Of a DNA stretch of 64,000 nucleotides, positions 35,684 through 44,534 are shown one piece after another. The position numbers and the translations under genes are program-made. The stretch comes from Streptomyces iranensis. Its GTDB lineage: Bacteria > Actinomycetota > Actinomycetes > Streptomycetales > Streptomycetaceae. Numbering within the stretch: the stretch's first letter is position 1; the number at the start of each line of letters is the position of its first letter. The notes beneath the pieces are model-generated. The model did not search any database. It saw only the letters and a program-made list of their open reading frames with translations, and had not been told where the DNA came from. The stretch lies in NCBI RefSeq assembly GCF_017874715.1, contig NZ_JAGGLR010000016.1, positions 186,001 through 250,000 of the forward strand. The letters run 5' to 3'.

Positions 35684-36745
35684 ATGACCGCTCGTGCGAC
35701 CGTTCGCCGCAGAACCGCCCGCATCGCCGTGCTCGGCATGGTGCCGCTCGCCCTCACCGCGCTGAGCGCGGACCCGGCCTCCGCGCACGGTTCGATGACG
35801 AACCCGGTCAGCCGGGTGTCGGCGTGTTTCGCGGAGGGGCCGGAGAGCCCGGACTCGGCGGCCTGCAAGGCGGCCGTTCAGGCGGGCGGCACCCAGGCGC
35901 TCTACGACTGGAACGAGGTCAACATCCCGGACGCCGCCGGGCGCCACAAGGAGATCATCCCGGACGGAAAGCTGTGCAGCGCGGGCCGCGACAAGTACAA
36001 GGGCCTGGACCTGCCGCGCGCCGACTGGCCCGCCACCGCCATGACGGCCGGTGAGCACACCTTCACCTACCGGGCCACCGCGCCCCACCGGGGCAGCTTC
36101 GAGCTGTACATCACCAAGGACGGCTACGACCCGACGAAGCCCCTGACCTGGGCCGACCTGGAGGCGAAGCCGTTCGCCAAGGTCACCGACCCCACGCTGC
36201 GGGACGGGAGTTACGTCTTCTCGGGGAAGGTGCCCGGCAAGTCGGGCCGCCATCTGATCTACAGCGTCTGGCAGCGCTCGGACAGCCCGGAGGCGTTCTA
36301 CACCTGCTCGGACGTGACCTTCGGCGGAGGGGCCGCCGCGGCCAAGGGAGCCGGGACGGAGGCGGATTCCGCACCCACCGCCGCCGCGCCCGACGACGCC
36401 CAGATAGCGAAGGGCGCCGAGAAGTCCACGGTCGATCACCACGGCCACGGTGGTGACAGCGGCGCCGAGGCCAACCATCAGCCGAAGGCGGCGGGGGCGG
36501 CGGACGAGAAGGGCACGGAGGGGAACCACCCCGAGGCCAAGAGCGCCGAGGTCATGGCCGCGAGCACCGGGCCGGAGGGCTCGCAGGACGGAAGCGCCGC
36601 CGACGGGCAGCACCTCGCCGAGACCGGGGGCGACGGGTCCACCGGCCCCATGGCCATCGGCGGCGCCGCGGTCCTCGCCACCGGCGCGGCCGTACTGTTC
36701 GCCGTCGCCAACCGCCGCAAGACCGTACGACGGGGCCGCGGCTGA
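35684..36745 (+). CDS. Cell-wall-anchored AA10 lytic polysaccharide monooxygenase
   Basis: A 353-residue secreted enzyme. The signal peptide ends so that His35 is the mature N-terminus (AHGSMTNP), the first copper ligand; the second histidine of the brace is in GEHTFTYRATAPHRG. The catalytic domain runs to about residue 215. A ~95-residue Ala/Gly/His-rich spacer follows, then LAETG (311-315), a hydrophobic helix and a basic tail: a class E-type sortase signal. It would oxidise chitin- or cellulose-like chains at the cell surface. AAGGAG lies eight bases before the ATG. Confidence 0.93.
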   Translation: MTARATVRRRTARIAVLGMVPLALTALSADPASAHGSMTNPVSRVSACFAEGPESPDSAACKAAVQAGGTQALYDWNEVNIPDAAGRHKEIIPDGKLCSAGRDKYKGLDLPRADWPATAMTAGEHTFTYRATAPHRGSFELYITKDGYDPTKPLTWADLEAKPFAKVTDPTLRDGSYVFSGKVPGKSGRHLIYSVWQRSDSPEAFYTCSDVTFGGGAAAAKGAGTEADSAPTAAAPDDAQIAKGAEKSTVDHHGHGGDSGAEANHQPKAAGAADEKGTEGNHPEAKSAEVMAASTGPEGSQDGSAADGQHLAETGGDGSTGPMAIGGAAVLATGAAVLFAVANRRKTVRRGRG

Positions 36746-36765
36746 GCCCCTGGGCCCCCGGCACA

Positions 36766-36958
36766 CGACAGGGGCTTCGCCCCTGAACCGGGGCCCGGGG
36801 CCCGGGGCCCGGGACCCGGGACCCAACCCCAGCCGAAACCCTCGCCCCCGGGGCCCGGGGCCCGGGACCCAGCCCCAGCCGAAGCCCCGAACCCCGGGGT
36901 CTGGGGCGGAGCCCCAGTTGAGGGAAGGGGCGGGTAGGGGAAAGCAGCCCGCCGCAGG
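36766..36958. repeat. Interspersed GC-rich repeat, copy A (left end truncated)
   Basis: Contains CAGGGGCTTCGCCCCTG, runs of CCCGGGGCCCGGG, then CTGGGGCGGAGCCCCAG and the end sequence GGGAAGGGGCGGGTAGGGG, followed by CAGCCCGCCGCAGG. The right terminal repeat is shared with copies B and C; the left terminal repeat is missing next to the LPMO stop. It may also act as its terminator. Confidence 0.8.
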
Positions 36959-37031
36959 CGTACGCGTACCGCCGGACACCCCGCCGTCGCACACCCGCGT
37001 GGAGACGCCGAGCAGAAGGCCGTGGACCGGT

Positions 37032-37127
37032 TCACCGGAAGAGGCCCAGGTCGTCGGCGGCCCAGCGGCGGAACGAGCGGCCGGGACGGCCGGTCAGCCG
37101 CTCGGTGGAGCGGCCGCCTGAGCTCAC
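37032..37127 (-). pseudogene. C-terminal remnant of an NmrA-like NAD(P)-binding oxidoreductase
   Basis: The minus strand reads STERLTGRPGRSFRRWAADD then LGLFR and a TGA at 37034-37032. This is the typical C-terminus of NmrA/NAD(P)H-binding family proteins (TGRPxRxFRxWA...). Nothing of the remaining ~270 residues is present, so only about 30 codons of the gene are left. Confidence 0.6.
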
Positions 37128-37282
37128 TCGGGCTGATCGATCTGGCCGCCCTGCTGGGCCGCTTCCACCGCCGCTTCCACCGCCGCTTCCACCGCGATCA
37201 CCCCGAGGTGTCCTTGCGCCTGGCGACGGCGGCGTCCTGCCGGGGGGGATCGCCGGAACTCATCGCGGCACTACACCCCTGA
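37128..37282 (+). pseudogene. Remnant of a LysR-family regulator (effector domain)
   Basis: The plus strand reads LGLIDLAALLGRFHRRFHRR then FHRDHPEVSLRLAT and GGSPELIAALHP before a TGA. This matches the opening of a LysR effector domain (LPxLLGRFHxxHPxVxLRL...ELIAAL), with a 12-bp triplication (FHRR). The helix-turn-helix part and most of the domain are gone. Adjacent to the NmrA remnant, as LysR genes often are. Confidence 0.55.
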
Positions 37283-37834
37283 TCACGCCTCCTCGGCCAG
37301 CGCCGCGTCCAGGGCCGCCGTCAGCCGCCGGACCCGCGCCTGCAGATCCACCGCCTCCTCCAGGCCGAGGCCGCTGGCCTCGATCGCCGCCAGGGGTACG
37401 CCCTGGGCGCGCTCCTTCAGCGCCGCCCCCTCCGCCGTGAGCCGGACCGTCACCGAACGCTCGTCGTGCGCGCTGCGCTCGCGCTGGACGAGTCCGGCCG
37501 ACTGCATCCGCTTGAGCAGCGGCGAGAGGGTGCCGGAGTCCAGCCGCAGGTACTCCCCCAGCCGCTTGACCGGCATCTCCCCGTGCTCCCAGAGCACCAG
37601 CATGGCCAGGTACTGCGGATAGGTCAGCCCCGTGTCGCGCAGCACCCGGCGGTAGAGGCCGTCGAAGGCGCGGGAGGCGGCGTGCAGGCTGAAGCAGAGC
37701 TGCCGATCGAGCCGGAGCAGCTCATCGGAGGGCCGCGGCTCGGGGGTGGTGGTGCGGTCGGTGCCGCGGTCGGCAGTGCTGTCGGCAGTGCTGTCGGCGG
37801 TGCGGTCGGCGGTGCGGTCGGACTGGTGTGACAT
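37283..37834 (-). CDS. ohrR: OhrR-type MarR regulator (organic peroxide sensor)
   Basis: A 183-residue MarR protein. The OhrR signature LDRQLCFSLHAASRAF (reactive Cys near residue 47) is present, followed by a winged helix (MPVKRLGEYLRLDSGTLSPL; DERSVTVRLTAEG). An N-terminal TADRTADSTADS repeat extends it relative to relatives. Oxidation of the Cys by organic hydroperoxides should release DNA. Divergent from ohr, its expected target. ATG 37834 has GGAGG unusually close upstream. Confidence 0.92.
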   Translation of the reverse strand: MSHQSDRTADRTADSTADSTADRGTDRTTTPEPRPSDELLRLDRQLCFSLHAASRAFDGLYRRVLRDTGLTYPQYLAMLVLWEHGEMPVKRLGEYLRLDSGTLSPLLKRMQSAGLVQRERSAHDERSVTVRLTAEGAALKERAQGVPLAAIEASGLGLEEAVDLQARVRRLTAALDAALAEEA

Positions 37835-37852
37835 GCCTCCAGCGTACCCTTT

Positions 37853-37877
37853 AGTTGTACGCAACTTAATTGTGTGC
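37853..37877. promoter_or_regulatory. Candidate OhrR operator between ohrR and ohr
   Basis: AGTTGTACGCAACT (37853-37866) is an inverted repeat that runs into AACTTAATTGTG, resembling the TACAATT-type half sites of OhrR boxes. Only AT-rich patch in the divergent region. Confidence 0.55.
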
Positions 37878-37956
37878 TCTACTTCTACTCAGTGAGGCGG
37901 GGCACCCCGAGCCCCCACCTCCCTCCGACTGCCGGAACACGAAAGGGATGGTCTTC

Positions 37957-38373
37957 ATGGACGCGCTCTACACCGCGGTGGCCACGGCCAACGGACGCGA
38001 CGGCCGGGCCGTGAGCTCCGACGGACAGCTCGACCTGCCGCTCGCCATGCCGCCCGCCCTCGGCGGCAACGGCAAGGGCACCAACCCCGAGCAGCTGTTC
38101 GCCGCGGGCTACGCCGCCTGCTTCGCCTCCGCGCTCGGCCTCGTCGGCCGCCAGGCCAAGGTCGACACCAAGGACATCTCCGTCACCGCCGAGGTCGGCA
38201 TCGGCAAGGACGCGGCGGACGACGGCTTCGGGCTCAAGGTGACGCTGCGCGTCGAGCTGCCGGGCGAGCTGGAGAACGAGACCGGTCGCAAGCTGGTCGA
38301 GCAGGCGCACCAGGTGTGCCCGTACTCCAAGGCGACGCGGGGCAACATCGAGGTCGAGCTCATCGCCGAGTAA
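37957..38373 (+). CDS. ohr: Organic hydroperoxide resistance protein (OsmC/Ohr)
   Basis: A 138-residue thiol peroxidase that reduces organic hydroperoxides, using lipoylated partners in studied members. The two catalytic cysteines are in AAGYAACFASAL (~residue 60) and HQVCPYSKATRGN (~125), with the conserved Arg in this region family (GRAVSSDGQL). ATG 37957 is chosen because AAGGG lies nine bases upstream; ATG 37948 is an alternative. A strong hairpin follows. Confidence 0.95.
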   Translation: MDALYTAVATANGRDGRAVSSDGQLDLPLAMPPALGGNGKGTNPEQLFAAGYAACFASALGLVGRQAKVDTKDISVTAEVGIGKDAADDGFGLKVTLRVELPGELENETGRKLVEQAHQVCPYSKATRGNIEVELIAE

Positions 38374-38400
38374 TCGGAGCCCGACCAGCCCGACGGGCGA

Positions 38401-38434
38401 CGCGCCCTGCCCGTACGGACCGCGGCAGGGCGCG
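38401..38434 (+). terminator. Hairpin terminator after ohr
   Basis: CGCGCCCTGCC and GGCAGGGCGCG form an 11-bp perfect stem around a 12-base loop, 28 bases after the ohr stop. No U-tract, as usual in Streptomyces. Confidence 0.7.
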
Positions 38435-38469
38435 CCATGACGTGCGCTTCATCCACTTGGCGTCAAGCG

Positions 38470-39366
38470 TCAGTCGTCCGACGCACACGTCGTCGGCGTG
38501 GCGTGTTCCGGATCGAGGGCGTTGACGGCCTCATGGAAGGCCAGGCCGTCGGTCAGCCCGATGGTCACATGCTCGGAGATATCGGTCGCGCACAGGTCCT
38601 GGATCACCACGTTCTTGACGTTCGGACCCGAGAGGAACTGCGCCCGGTAGGGCGTGGCCACCTCGTCGTACTTGGTCGAGATGACGGTGTAGCGCACTCC
38701 GGGGACGGTGTCGCCGCCCTCGTTGAGCCGCCGCAGGAAGTCCGAGCCGACCACCTGGTCCATCAGCCCCGGGGCGCCCTTGGCGATGATGTCGCCGACC
38801 CCGGGGAAGTAGTCCAGCAGCTTCGTCAGCCCGGACAGAGTGGTTCCGTGGTTGGTGGGGGCGATGCCGACCAGGGCGTTCACCTTCGGCGCGCCACCAA
38901 GGAACTTGAGGTAGTAGCGGGGCATCATCCCGCCCTGCGAATGCCCGACCATGTCGACCTTGGCGGCGCCGGTGGCGGCGAGCACCCGGTCCACATAGGC
39001 GGACAGCTGCTTGGCCGACCGGTCGATCGGCCCCAGACCGTGGAACAGCGGGACGAGGGGCAGTTGGCCGTAGTCGAGGGAGAAGACGCAGTAACCGCGC
39101 TGGACCAGGTAGGGGGCGAAGCCCAGCCAGTTGTCGACGGAGTTGCCGAAGGTGCCGTGCACCAGGACGACGGGGCGGGGGTGTTGGGCCGATGGCTTGC
39201 AGGAGTAGTTGTTCCAGCCGCCGCTCACCGCCTCCGACGCGGTGTCCGTGGCGAGCGCGGCGGTGGGGGTCGCCGCGGTCGCCGCGACCGCGAGGGCCAG
39301 GGCGGGTAGTAAGGTGCGGGTCTTGGCCTTCCGGAATCGCCGGATACGCCTCCAGGGCAGCATCAT
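38470..39366 (-). CDS. Secreted lipase/esterase (alpha/beta hydrolase)
   Basis: A 298-residue exported hydrolase: twin-Arg-free basic head, hydrophobic segment and cleavage near ALA (about residue 40), oxyanion loop VVLVHGTFGNSVDNW, nucleophile elbow GHSQGG (Ser ~145), and a likely catalytic His in EHVTIGL. It resembles Streptomyces class 2 lipases. Codon 19, inside the signal peptide, is TTA (39312-39310), suggesting bldA control. Confidence 0.88.
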   Translation of the reverse strand: MMLPWRRIRRFRKAKTRTLLPALALAVAATAATPTAALATDTASEAVSGGWNNYSCKPSAQHPRPVVLVHGTFGNSVDNWLGFAPYLVQRGYCVFSLDYGQLPLVPLFHGLGPIDRSAKQLSAYVDRVLAATGAAKVDMVGHSQGGMMPRYYLKFLGGAPKVNALVGIAPTNHGTTLSGLTKLLDYFPGVGDIIAKGAPGLMDQVVGSDFLRRLNEGGDTVPGVRYTVISTKYDEVATPYRAQFLSGPNVKNVVIQDLCATDISEHVTIGLTDGLAFHEAVNALDPEHATPTTCASDD

Positions 39367-39594
39367 ATGAACTCCTCGCTGGTGGGGGAGAGAGTCGCGC
39401 TGACGGTGCGCTTGCGCTGCGCCCTGCGATCCGGATCACAAGAGTGGTGCGCTCACTCGAAATTACGCGCGAGTAGCAAAGCCATCCAGCCATTCGTCAG
39501 TGAAGGAACGTTTACGCGATTTTCACGTGACGTCCAGGAATGCACCGGGTTACGCGAAGTGGGGAAAACCAGTGGGACTGGTGGGACCTGCGGC

Positions 39595-39634
39595 TTACGC
39601 GACGTCGAGGAACTTACGCGACGTCGAGGAACCC
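39595..39634. repeat. Tandem duplication of the polymerase gene's 3' end
   Basis: CTTACGCGACGTCGAGGAA occurs twice in a row. The inner copy encodes the last residues (FLDVA) and stop of the Y-family gene; the outer copy repeats them after the stop. Confidence 0.8.
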
Positions 39635-40735
39635 GGCGGGCCGGACCGCGGAGACGCCGAAGCGCGCGCGGGCCCGGTCGGCGGCGGCCTCCAGCCGGCG
39701 TGACTTCTCGTCCGCGGGGTCGAACGTCAGCTGATGGGAGGCGAGTCCGGCGTCCGTCAGCCCCTCGACGCGCAGCGCCACGGACCGCACCCGGGCCCGC
39801 TGCAGTCCGAGCGCGTCATGCAGCGCGTACGCGGCGGCGGTCAGCGCCGGGGTGTGGGCGGTCGGTTCGGTCAGGGTGCGGGTGCGGGTGGTCGTGGAGC
39901 GGTCGGCGTAGCGGACGGTGAGGCTGATCGCGGCCGCCACCTGCCCGCTGGTCCGCAGCCGGACACCGAGCCCGTCGGCGAGGGTGAGCAGCGCGCGGCG
40001 ACGGCGGACGGGGTCCAACTCGTCGCGGCGGAAGCGGTGTTCGGCGCCCATCGCACGGGCGGGGGCGTTCGGGGTGACCGGCGCCGGGTCGATACCGCGC
40101 GCCCAGGCGTGGACGCGGCGCGCGGTCGCCGCGCCGAGGATCCGCTGGAGGGTGGACAGCGGCGCGGCGGCGATCCGCGCGGCGCTGTCCAGCCCGTACG
40201 CGCTCAGGGTGCGCGCGGTCGCGGGCCCCACCCCGGGCAGGGCGATAGGCGGCTTACCGGCCAGGAACGCGGCGACGGCGTCCGGATCGCCGGGAACGGT
40301 ACGGACGGCGCCGGACTCCTGAGCCCCCTGGGCCTCATGCACCTCGCGGGCCTCGTGGGCCTCGTGGGCCTCGTGGGCGGCCATGCGCGCGAGCAGGGGG
40401 TTGGCGGCGACGCCGACGGTGCAGTCCACGCCGTACCGGGCCAGCGCCCGGACCCGTACGATCTCGGCCAGCCCCGCCGCGTCCCGCCCGAAGTACCGCA
40501 GCGCGCCCCGCACATCCGCGAGCGCGGCATCGGGCGGCAGCGCCTCGACGACGGGCGTCAGCTCGCCGAGCAGGGTGAGCAGCCCCTGGTAGACGTCCTC
40601 CCCGGGCGCGGGGTGGAACCGCACGTACAGCACATGCGGCACCTCGCCCGCCCGCTCCGGGCCCACGGCCCGGCCGCCGCCCGGCAGGGCCATGTCCATC
40701 AGACGGGTCGGGAAGGGGTGCCGGCCGGCGGTCAT
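39614..40735 (-). CDS. ImuB-like inactive Y-family polymerase subunit
   Basis: A 373-residue Y-family relative. It keeps the palm-like segment (RGALRYFGRD), the helix-hairpin-helix (IALPGVGPATARTLSAYG) and the little-finger domain. The metal-binding residues are lost (VLYVRFHPAP for the usual DLDAFF; PPDAALAD for the usual DE-A-LD), and the finger segment between them is nearly absent. Such proteins serve as DnaE2 adaptors (ImuB). An HEA repeat sits near residue 120. ATGA overlap (40732-40735) couples it to dnaE2. Confidence 0.8.
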   Translation of the reverse strand: MTAGRHPFPTRLMDMALPGGGRAVGPERAGEVPHVLYVRFHPAPGEDVYQGLLTLLGELTPVVEALPPDAALADVRGALRYFGRDAAGLAEIVRVRALARYGVDCTVGVAANPLLARMAAHEAHEAHEAREVHEAQGAQESGAVRTVPGDPDAVAAFLAGKPPIALPGVGPATARTLSAYGLDSAARIAAAPLSTLQRILGAATARRVHAWARGIDPAPVTPNAPARAMGAEHRFRRDELDPVRRRRALLTLADGLGVRLRTSGQVAAAISLTVRYADRSTTTRTRTLTEPTAHTPALTAAAYALHDALGLQRARVRSVALRVEGLTDAGLASHQLTFDPADEKSRRLEAAADRARARFGVSAVRPAGFLDVA

Positions 40736-43700
40736 CCCGCGCTCCCCGGGCTGGCGTGCCACAGTTTGCGGCCGGTGGCGGCCTGGTCGCCCGCGGGCCG
40801 GAGGTCGGCCCAGGGGTGCATGGCGTAGCCGGTGGGCATCTCGATGCGACGGCCGGAGTCGGCTTCGCCCGTCTCCGGGCCCGCCCCCGCCAGTTCGGCG
40901 GCGACCGCCCCGAGGCCGCCCTCCTCCCTGAGCCGGGCCAGCTCGGCGAGGTTCCACACGGCCGAGCCGACGATGCTGAGGCTGCGCGGGCCGCGCCGCT
41001 GGACCACGCCGCGGACGAGCAGCAGCCAGGAGTGGAAGACGGTGTGCGCGCACGCCGCGTGGCTGTCGTCGAAGAAGGCGCAGTCGACCAGCCCCGTACC
41101 GTCGTCGAGCGTGGTGAAGATGACCCGGCGCCCGGAGCGGATCGGCGGGGTCTGGGTGGCGGCCTTGGCGCCGGCGACGAGCACGACCTCCCCGTGCGGC
41201 GCGTCGCGCAGCCGCTTCGCGGGGATCGCGCCCAGCTCCTCCAGGAAGTCCCGGTGGTCGCCCATCAGATGGCGGGAGACGTCCATGCCGAGGATGCCGA
41301 GTTCGGCGCCGAGGCGTTCGTTCGCGTCGAGGTCGGGGAGCCCGGCGGGGGCGGCGGGGCCGGTTTCGGCCAACGGAAGCTGGCCCTCCGCGTTATGCCG
41401 GGCGGCGGCGCCCCGCTGCTGCCGGTGCAGTTCGGCGATCTGCAGCAGCAGATCGCGGCGGCTCGCGCCGAACGCGTCCAACGCGCCGACCTGGGCCAGC
41501 CGCTCGGCGACCGGCCGCCCGGGGTGGGCGCGCAGCCACAGGTCCTGGAGCGAGGAGTACGGCTGTCCGGCCGCGATCCGCTCGGTCTCGGCCTCGCTGA
41601 TGCCGTGGACGTCGCTCAGCGCCAGCCGGACACCGGCATCCGATTTATGACGGCTGTCACGTTCACTACCGCTGTCACGTTCACTACCGCTGTCACGTTC
41701 ACTACCGCTGTCATGAGAATCACCAGACGTCAGTTCGATTCGATAGGCGGCCCCCGACCGGTTCACATCCAGCGGCAGGATCGGCACCCCGCGCCGCCGC
41801 GCGTCCGCCAGCAGCAGCCGCTTCGGGTACATCCCGGGGTCATGGGTGAGCAGCCCGGCGTAGAAGGCGGCCGGATGGTGGGCCTTGAGCCAGGCGGACT
41901 GATACGTCGGGACCGCGAAGGCGACGGCATGCGCCTTGCAGAAGCCGTACGAGCCGAACGCCTCGACGATCTCCCAGGTGCGCGTCAGCACCTCCGGCGC
42001 GTAGCCCCGCTTCTCCGCCTCCGCGTGGAACCAGGCCCGCACCCGCCCCCGCCGTTCGGGGTCGGACAGCGCGCGCCGCGCCTCGTCGGCGAGGTCCCGT
42101 TCACATCCGGTCATGATCGACACGATCTTGATGATCTGTTCATGGAAGACCACGACCCCGTATGTCTCGCGCAGCGCGTCCTCCAGATCCGGGTGCGGAT
42201 AGCGCGGGGGCTTGCGGCCGTGCCGGGCATCGATGAAGGGCCGGACCATGTCGGCGGCGACCGGGCCGGGCCGGAAAAGCGATATGTCGACCACGAGATC
42301 GTGGAAGGAGGTGGGCTGCAGACGGCCGAGGAGATCGCGCTGACCGGGCGATTCGATCTGGAAGCAGCCGAGGGTCTCGGTGGAGCGGATCAGGTCGTAG
42401 GTGGCCGAATCGCCGGGCCGCACCTGTTCGGGGTCGTCGATGTCCACGACACGCCCGGTGGCCCGCCGGATCTCGGCGACCGCGTGCGCCATCGCGGACT
42501 GCATCCGCACCCCGAGGACATCCAGCTTGAGCAGTCCGAGCTCCTCCACGTCGTCCTTGTCGAACTGCGACATGGGGAAGCCCTCGCCACTGGTCGGCAC
42601 GATGGGCGTACGGGCCAGCAGCCCGGCGTCCGAGAGCAGCACCCCGCAGGGGTGCATGGCGATGCCACGGGGCAGCCCGTCGAGCGCCTCGACCAGCTCC
42701 CAGAACCTGCCGAAACGTTTCTGCTCGGCGGTCGCCTCCCGTAGCTCCCGCAGCTCGGGCAGTTCCGCGAGCGCCGCGCGGGCATCGCGGGCGCGGATGT
42801 GCGGGAAGGACTTGGCGAGCCGGTCCACCTCGGCCGGGTCCATGCCGAGCGCCGCGCCCACGTCCCGTACGGCGTGGCGCACCCGGTAGGTCTCGGGCAT
42901 CGAGACGGTCGCGACCCGCTCCGCCCCGAACCGCTCGAAGATCGCGCGATAGACGTCGAGCCGGCGCGCCGACTCCACATCGATGTCGATATCGGGCAGC
43001 GCGGCCCGCCGCACCGACAGGAAGCGCTCCATCAGCAGGCCGTTGGCCACGGGGTCGGCATGGGCGATGCCCAGCAGATGGTTGACGAACGATCCGGCGC
43101 CGGAGCCCCGCGCGGCCACCCGGACGCCCAGCTCCCGGGTGTCGTCGACGACCTGCGCGACGGTGAGGAAGTACGAGGCGAAGCCGAGCCGTTCGATGGT
43201 GCGCAGCTCGTCCTCCAGCCGCTCCCAGCGCGCCCGGTCGCGGTCGTACCCCCGCAGCACCATGGCGGCGGCGCAGCGCGACCGCAGCACCCGCTCGGCG
43301 CTCCGCCGCCCGGCCCCGACCAGCCGGGGCTCGGGGAAGTGGACGCTGCCCAGGCCGATGTGGTCCTCGGGGTCGACCAGACACCCGGCGGCGGTGCGCC
43401 GGGTCTCCTCCAGCAACCGGTGCGCGGCGTCCCGCCGCATCCCCGCCGCCTCCACGATCCGCTCGGCCGCCTTCGCCATGTCCCGGGGGCCCTTGAGCCA
43501 GCGCTCACCGCTGTCGAGCGCCCCGGGGGCGCGCGGGTCGATGGGGACGAGCCGGCGGGCCGCGTCCAGGACGTCGGCGACCGGCCCCTCCCCCGGATCG
43601 GCGTAGCGCACGGCATTGCTCAGCACGGCCCGGACGCCCTGCTCGGCGGCGAAGCCGACGGTACGGGCGGCGAGCCGCAGCGAGCCCGGTCCGGTGCCGG

Positions 43701-44307
43701 TGCGGCCGTGCCATACGGCCTCCAGCCGCAGCGCGTCGCCGAAGAGTTCGCGCCAGGGGGCGATCAGCCGCGCGGCCCGGTCGGGGCGTCCGGCGGCCAA
43801 CGCCCGGCCGACGTCGGAGTCCGGGCCGAGCAGCGCGGTCAGCGGGGCGAGCGCGCCGGGGTCGCTCACCAGGTCGCGCCAGTGCAGCAGGGGCGGGCCA
43901 TCGCCGTTCGTCCGGGCGGTTCCGGGGTGGGCGAGCCCCGCGTGGGCGGCGGAGACCAGCCCGCACAGCGCGGCCCAGCCGGGCGCGCCGTCCCGGGCGA
44001 GGAAGACCACCCGGGGCGCGGACTCGTCGATGAACGCCCCGCCGCGCACCGGTGTACGGCGCCGGACGGTGCGCCCCGGCTCCGGGGCCTCCATCCGTAC
44101 GGCGAGGTCCACCCCGAACAGCGGCCGCACCCCCGCGCGCTCACACGCTCGGGCGAACCGCACCGCTCCGGCGAGGCTGTCGCGGTCGGTCAGCGCGATC
44201 GCGTCCATGCCGCGCTCGGCGGCACGCTGCGCCAGCCGCTCCGGGTGCGCGGCCCCGTACCGCATGGAGAACCCGGACGCGGTGTGCAGATGCGTGAAGC
44301 CTGGCAT
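40732..44307 (-). CDS. dnaE2: Error-prone DNA polymerase DnaE2 (ImuC)
   Basis: A 1191-residue C-family polymerase. An N-terminal PHP domain (HLHTASGFSMRYG) is followed by palm residues in LPDIDIDVES and the fingers region (FGSYGFCKAHAVAFA), and near the C-terminus an OB fold. The shorter length and divergent C-terminus fit DnaE2, which does lesion bypass after DNA damage. An SGSERD repeat (41650-41705) is inserted. ATG 44307 has GGAGG five bases upstream. A LexA-like box lies 69 bp upstream; imuA-prime is not present nearby. Confidence 0.94.
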   Translation of the reverse strand: MPGFTHLHTASGFSMRYGAAHPERLAQRAAERGMDAIALTDRDSLAGAVRFARACERAGVRPLFGVDLAVRMEAPEPGRTVRRRTPVRGGAFIDESAPRVVFLARDGAPGWAALCGLVSAAHAGLAHPGTARTNGDGPPLLHWRDLVSDPGALAPLTALLGPDSDVGRALAAGRPDRAARLIAPWRELFGDALRLEAVWHGRTGTGPGSLRLAARTVGFAAEQGVRAVLSNAVRYADPGEGPVADVLDAARRLVPIDPRAPGALDSGERWLKGPRDMAKAAERIVEAAGMRRDAAHRLLEETRRTAAGCLVDPEDHIGLGSVHFPEPRLVGAGRRSAERVLRSRCAAAMVLRGYDRDRARWERLEDELRTIERLGFASYFLTVAQVVDDTRELGVRVAARGSGAGSFVNHLLGIAHADPVANGLLMERFLSVRRAALPDIDIDVESARRLDVYRAIFERFGAERVATVSMPETYRVRHAVRDVGAALGMDPAEVDRLAKSFPHIRARDARAALAELPELRELREATAEQKRFGRFWELVEALDGLPRGIAMHPCGVLLSDAGLLARTPIVPTSGEGFPMSQFDKDDVEELGLLKLDVLGVRMQSAMAHAVAEIRRATGRVVDIDDPEQVRPGDSATYDLIRSTETLGCFQIESPGQRDLLGRLQPTSFHDLVVDISLFRPGPVAADMVRPFIDARHGRKPPRYPHPDLEDALRETYGVVVFHEQIIKIVSIMTGCERDLADEARRALSDPERRGRVRAWFHAEAEKRGYAPEVLTRTWEIVEAFGSYGFCKAHAVAFAVPTYQSAWLKAHHPAAFYAGLLTHDPGMYPKRLLLADARRRGVPILPLDVNRSGAAYRIELTSGDSHDSGSERDSGSERDSGSERDSRHKSDAGVRLALSDVHGISEAETERIAAGQPYSSLQDLWLRAHPGRPVAERLAQVGALDAFGASRRDLLLQIAELHRQQRGAAARHNAEGQLPLAETGPAAPAGLPDLDANERLGAELGILGMDVSRHLMGDHRDFLEELGAIPAKRLRDAPHGEVVLVAGAKAATQTPPIRSGRRVIFTTLDDGTGLVDCAFFDDSHAACAHTVFHSWLLLVRGVVQRRGPRSLSIVGSAVWNLAELARLREEGGLGAVAAELAGAGPETGEADSGRRIEMPTGYAMHPWADLRPAGDQAATGRKLWHASPGSAG
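41645..41712. repeat. 18-bp in-frame tandem repeat in dnaE2
   Basis: Three near-identical copies of TGTCACGTTCACTACCGC encode SGSERD repeats in the dnaE2 frame, with decayed edges on both sides. Confidence 0.9.
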
Positions 44308-44375
44308 CCGCACCTCCCGCTGCTCACACCCCCTGACCGACCCTGCATGTCCCACGCCCCACCATAACCCCATTC

Positions 44376-44391
44376 TCGAACACGCGTGCGA
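44376..44391 (-). promoter_or_regulatory. LexA (SOS) box upstream of dnaE2
   Basis: TCGAACACGCGTGCGA differs by one base from the actinobacterial LexA consensus TCGAAC-N4-GTTCGA. It lies 69 bp upstream of the dnaE2 start, which predicts damage induction of dnaE2/imuB. Confidence 0.75.
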
Positions 44392-44534
44392 GTCGGTTTC
44401 GATGGCACTTCCCTCTCCACCATAAGCATCTAAAACACCCTTTAATCCCGCGTGTCGCCTTGTGAATGCGGCACGCGGAAGCCGGTGGACCGAAGCAGTA
44501 GGCGGGCCACCGGCCCGTGCGTATGCTGATCACC

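Noticed and set aside
42799..44367. 522-codon open frame antisense to dnaE2
   Set aside because: Translation has no recognisable fold and the sense strand encodes a full DnaE2 with catalytic residues.
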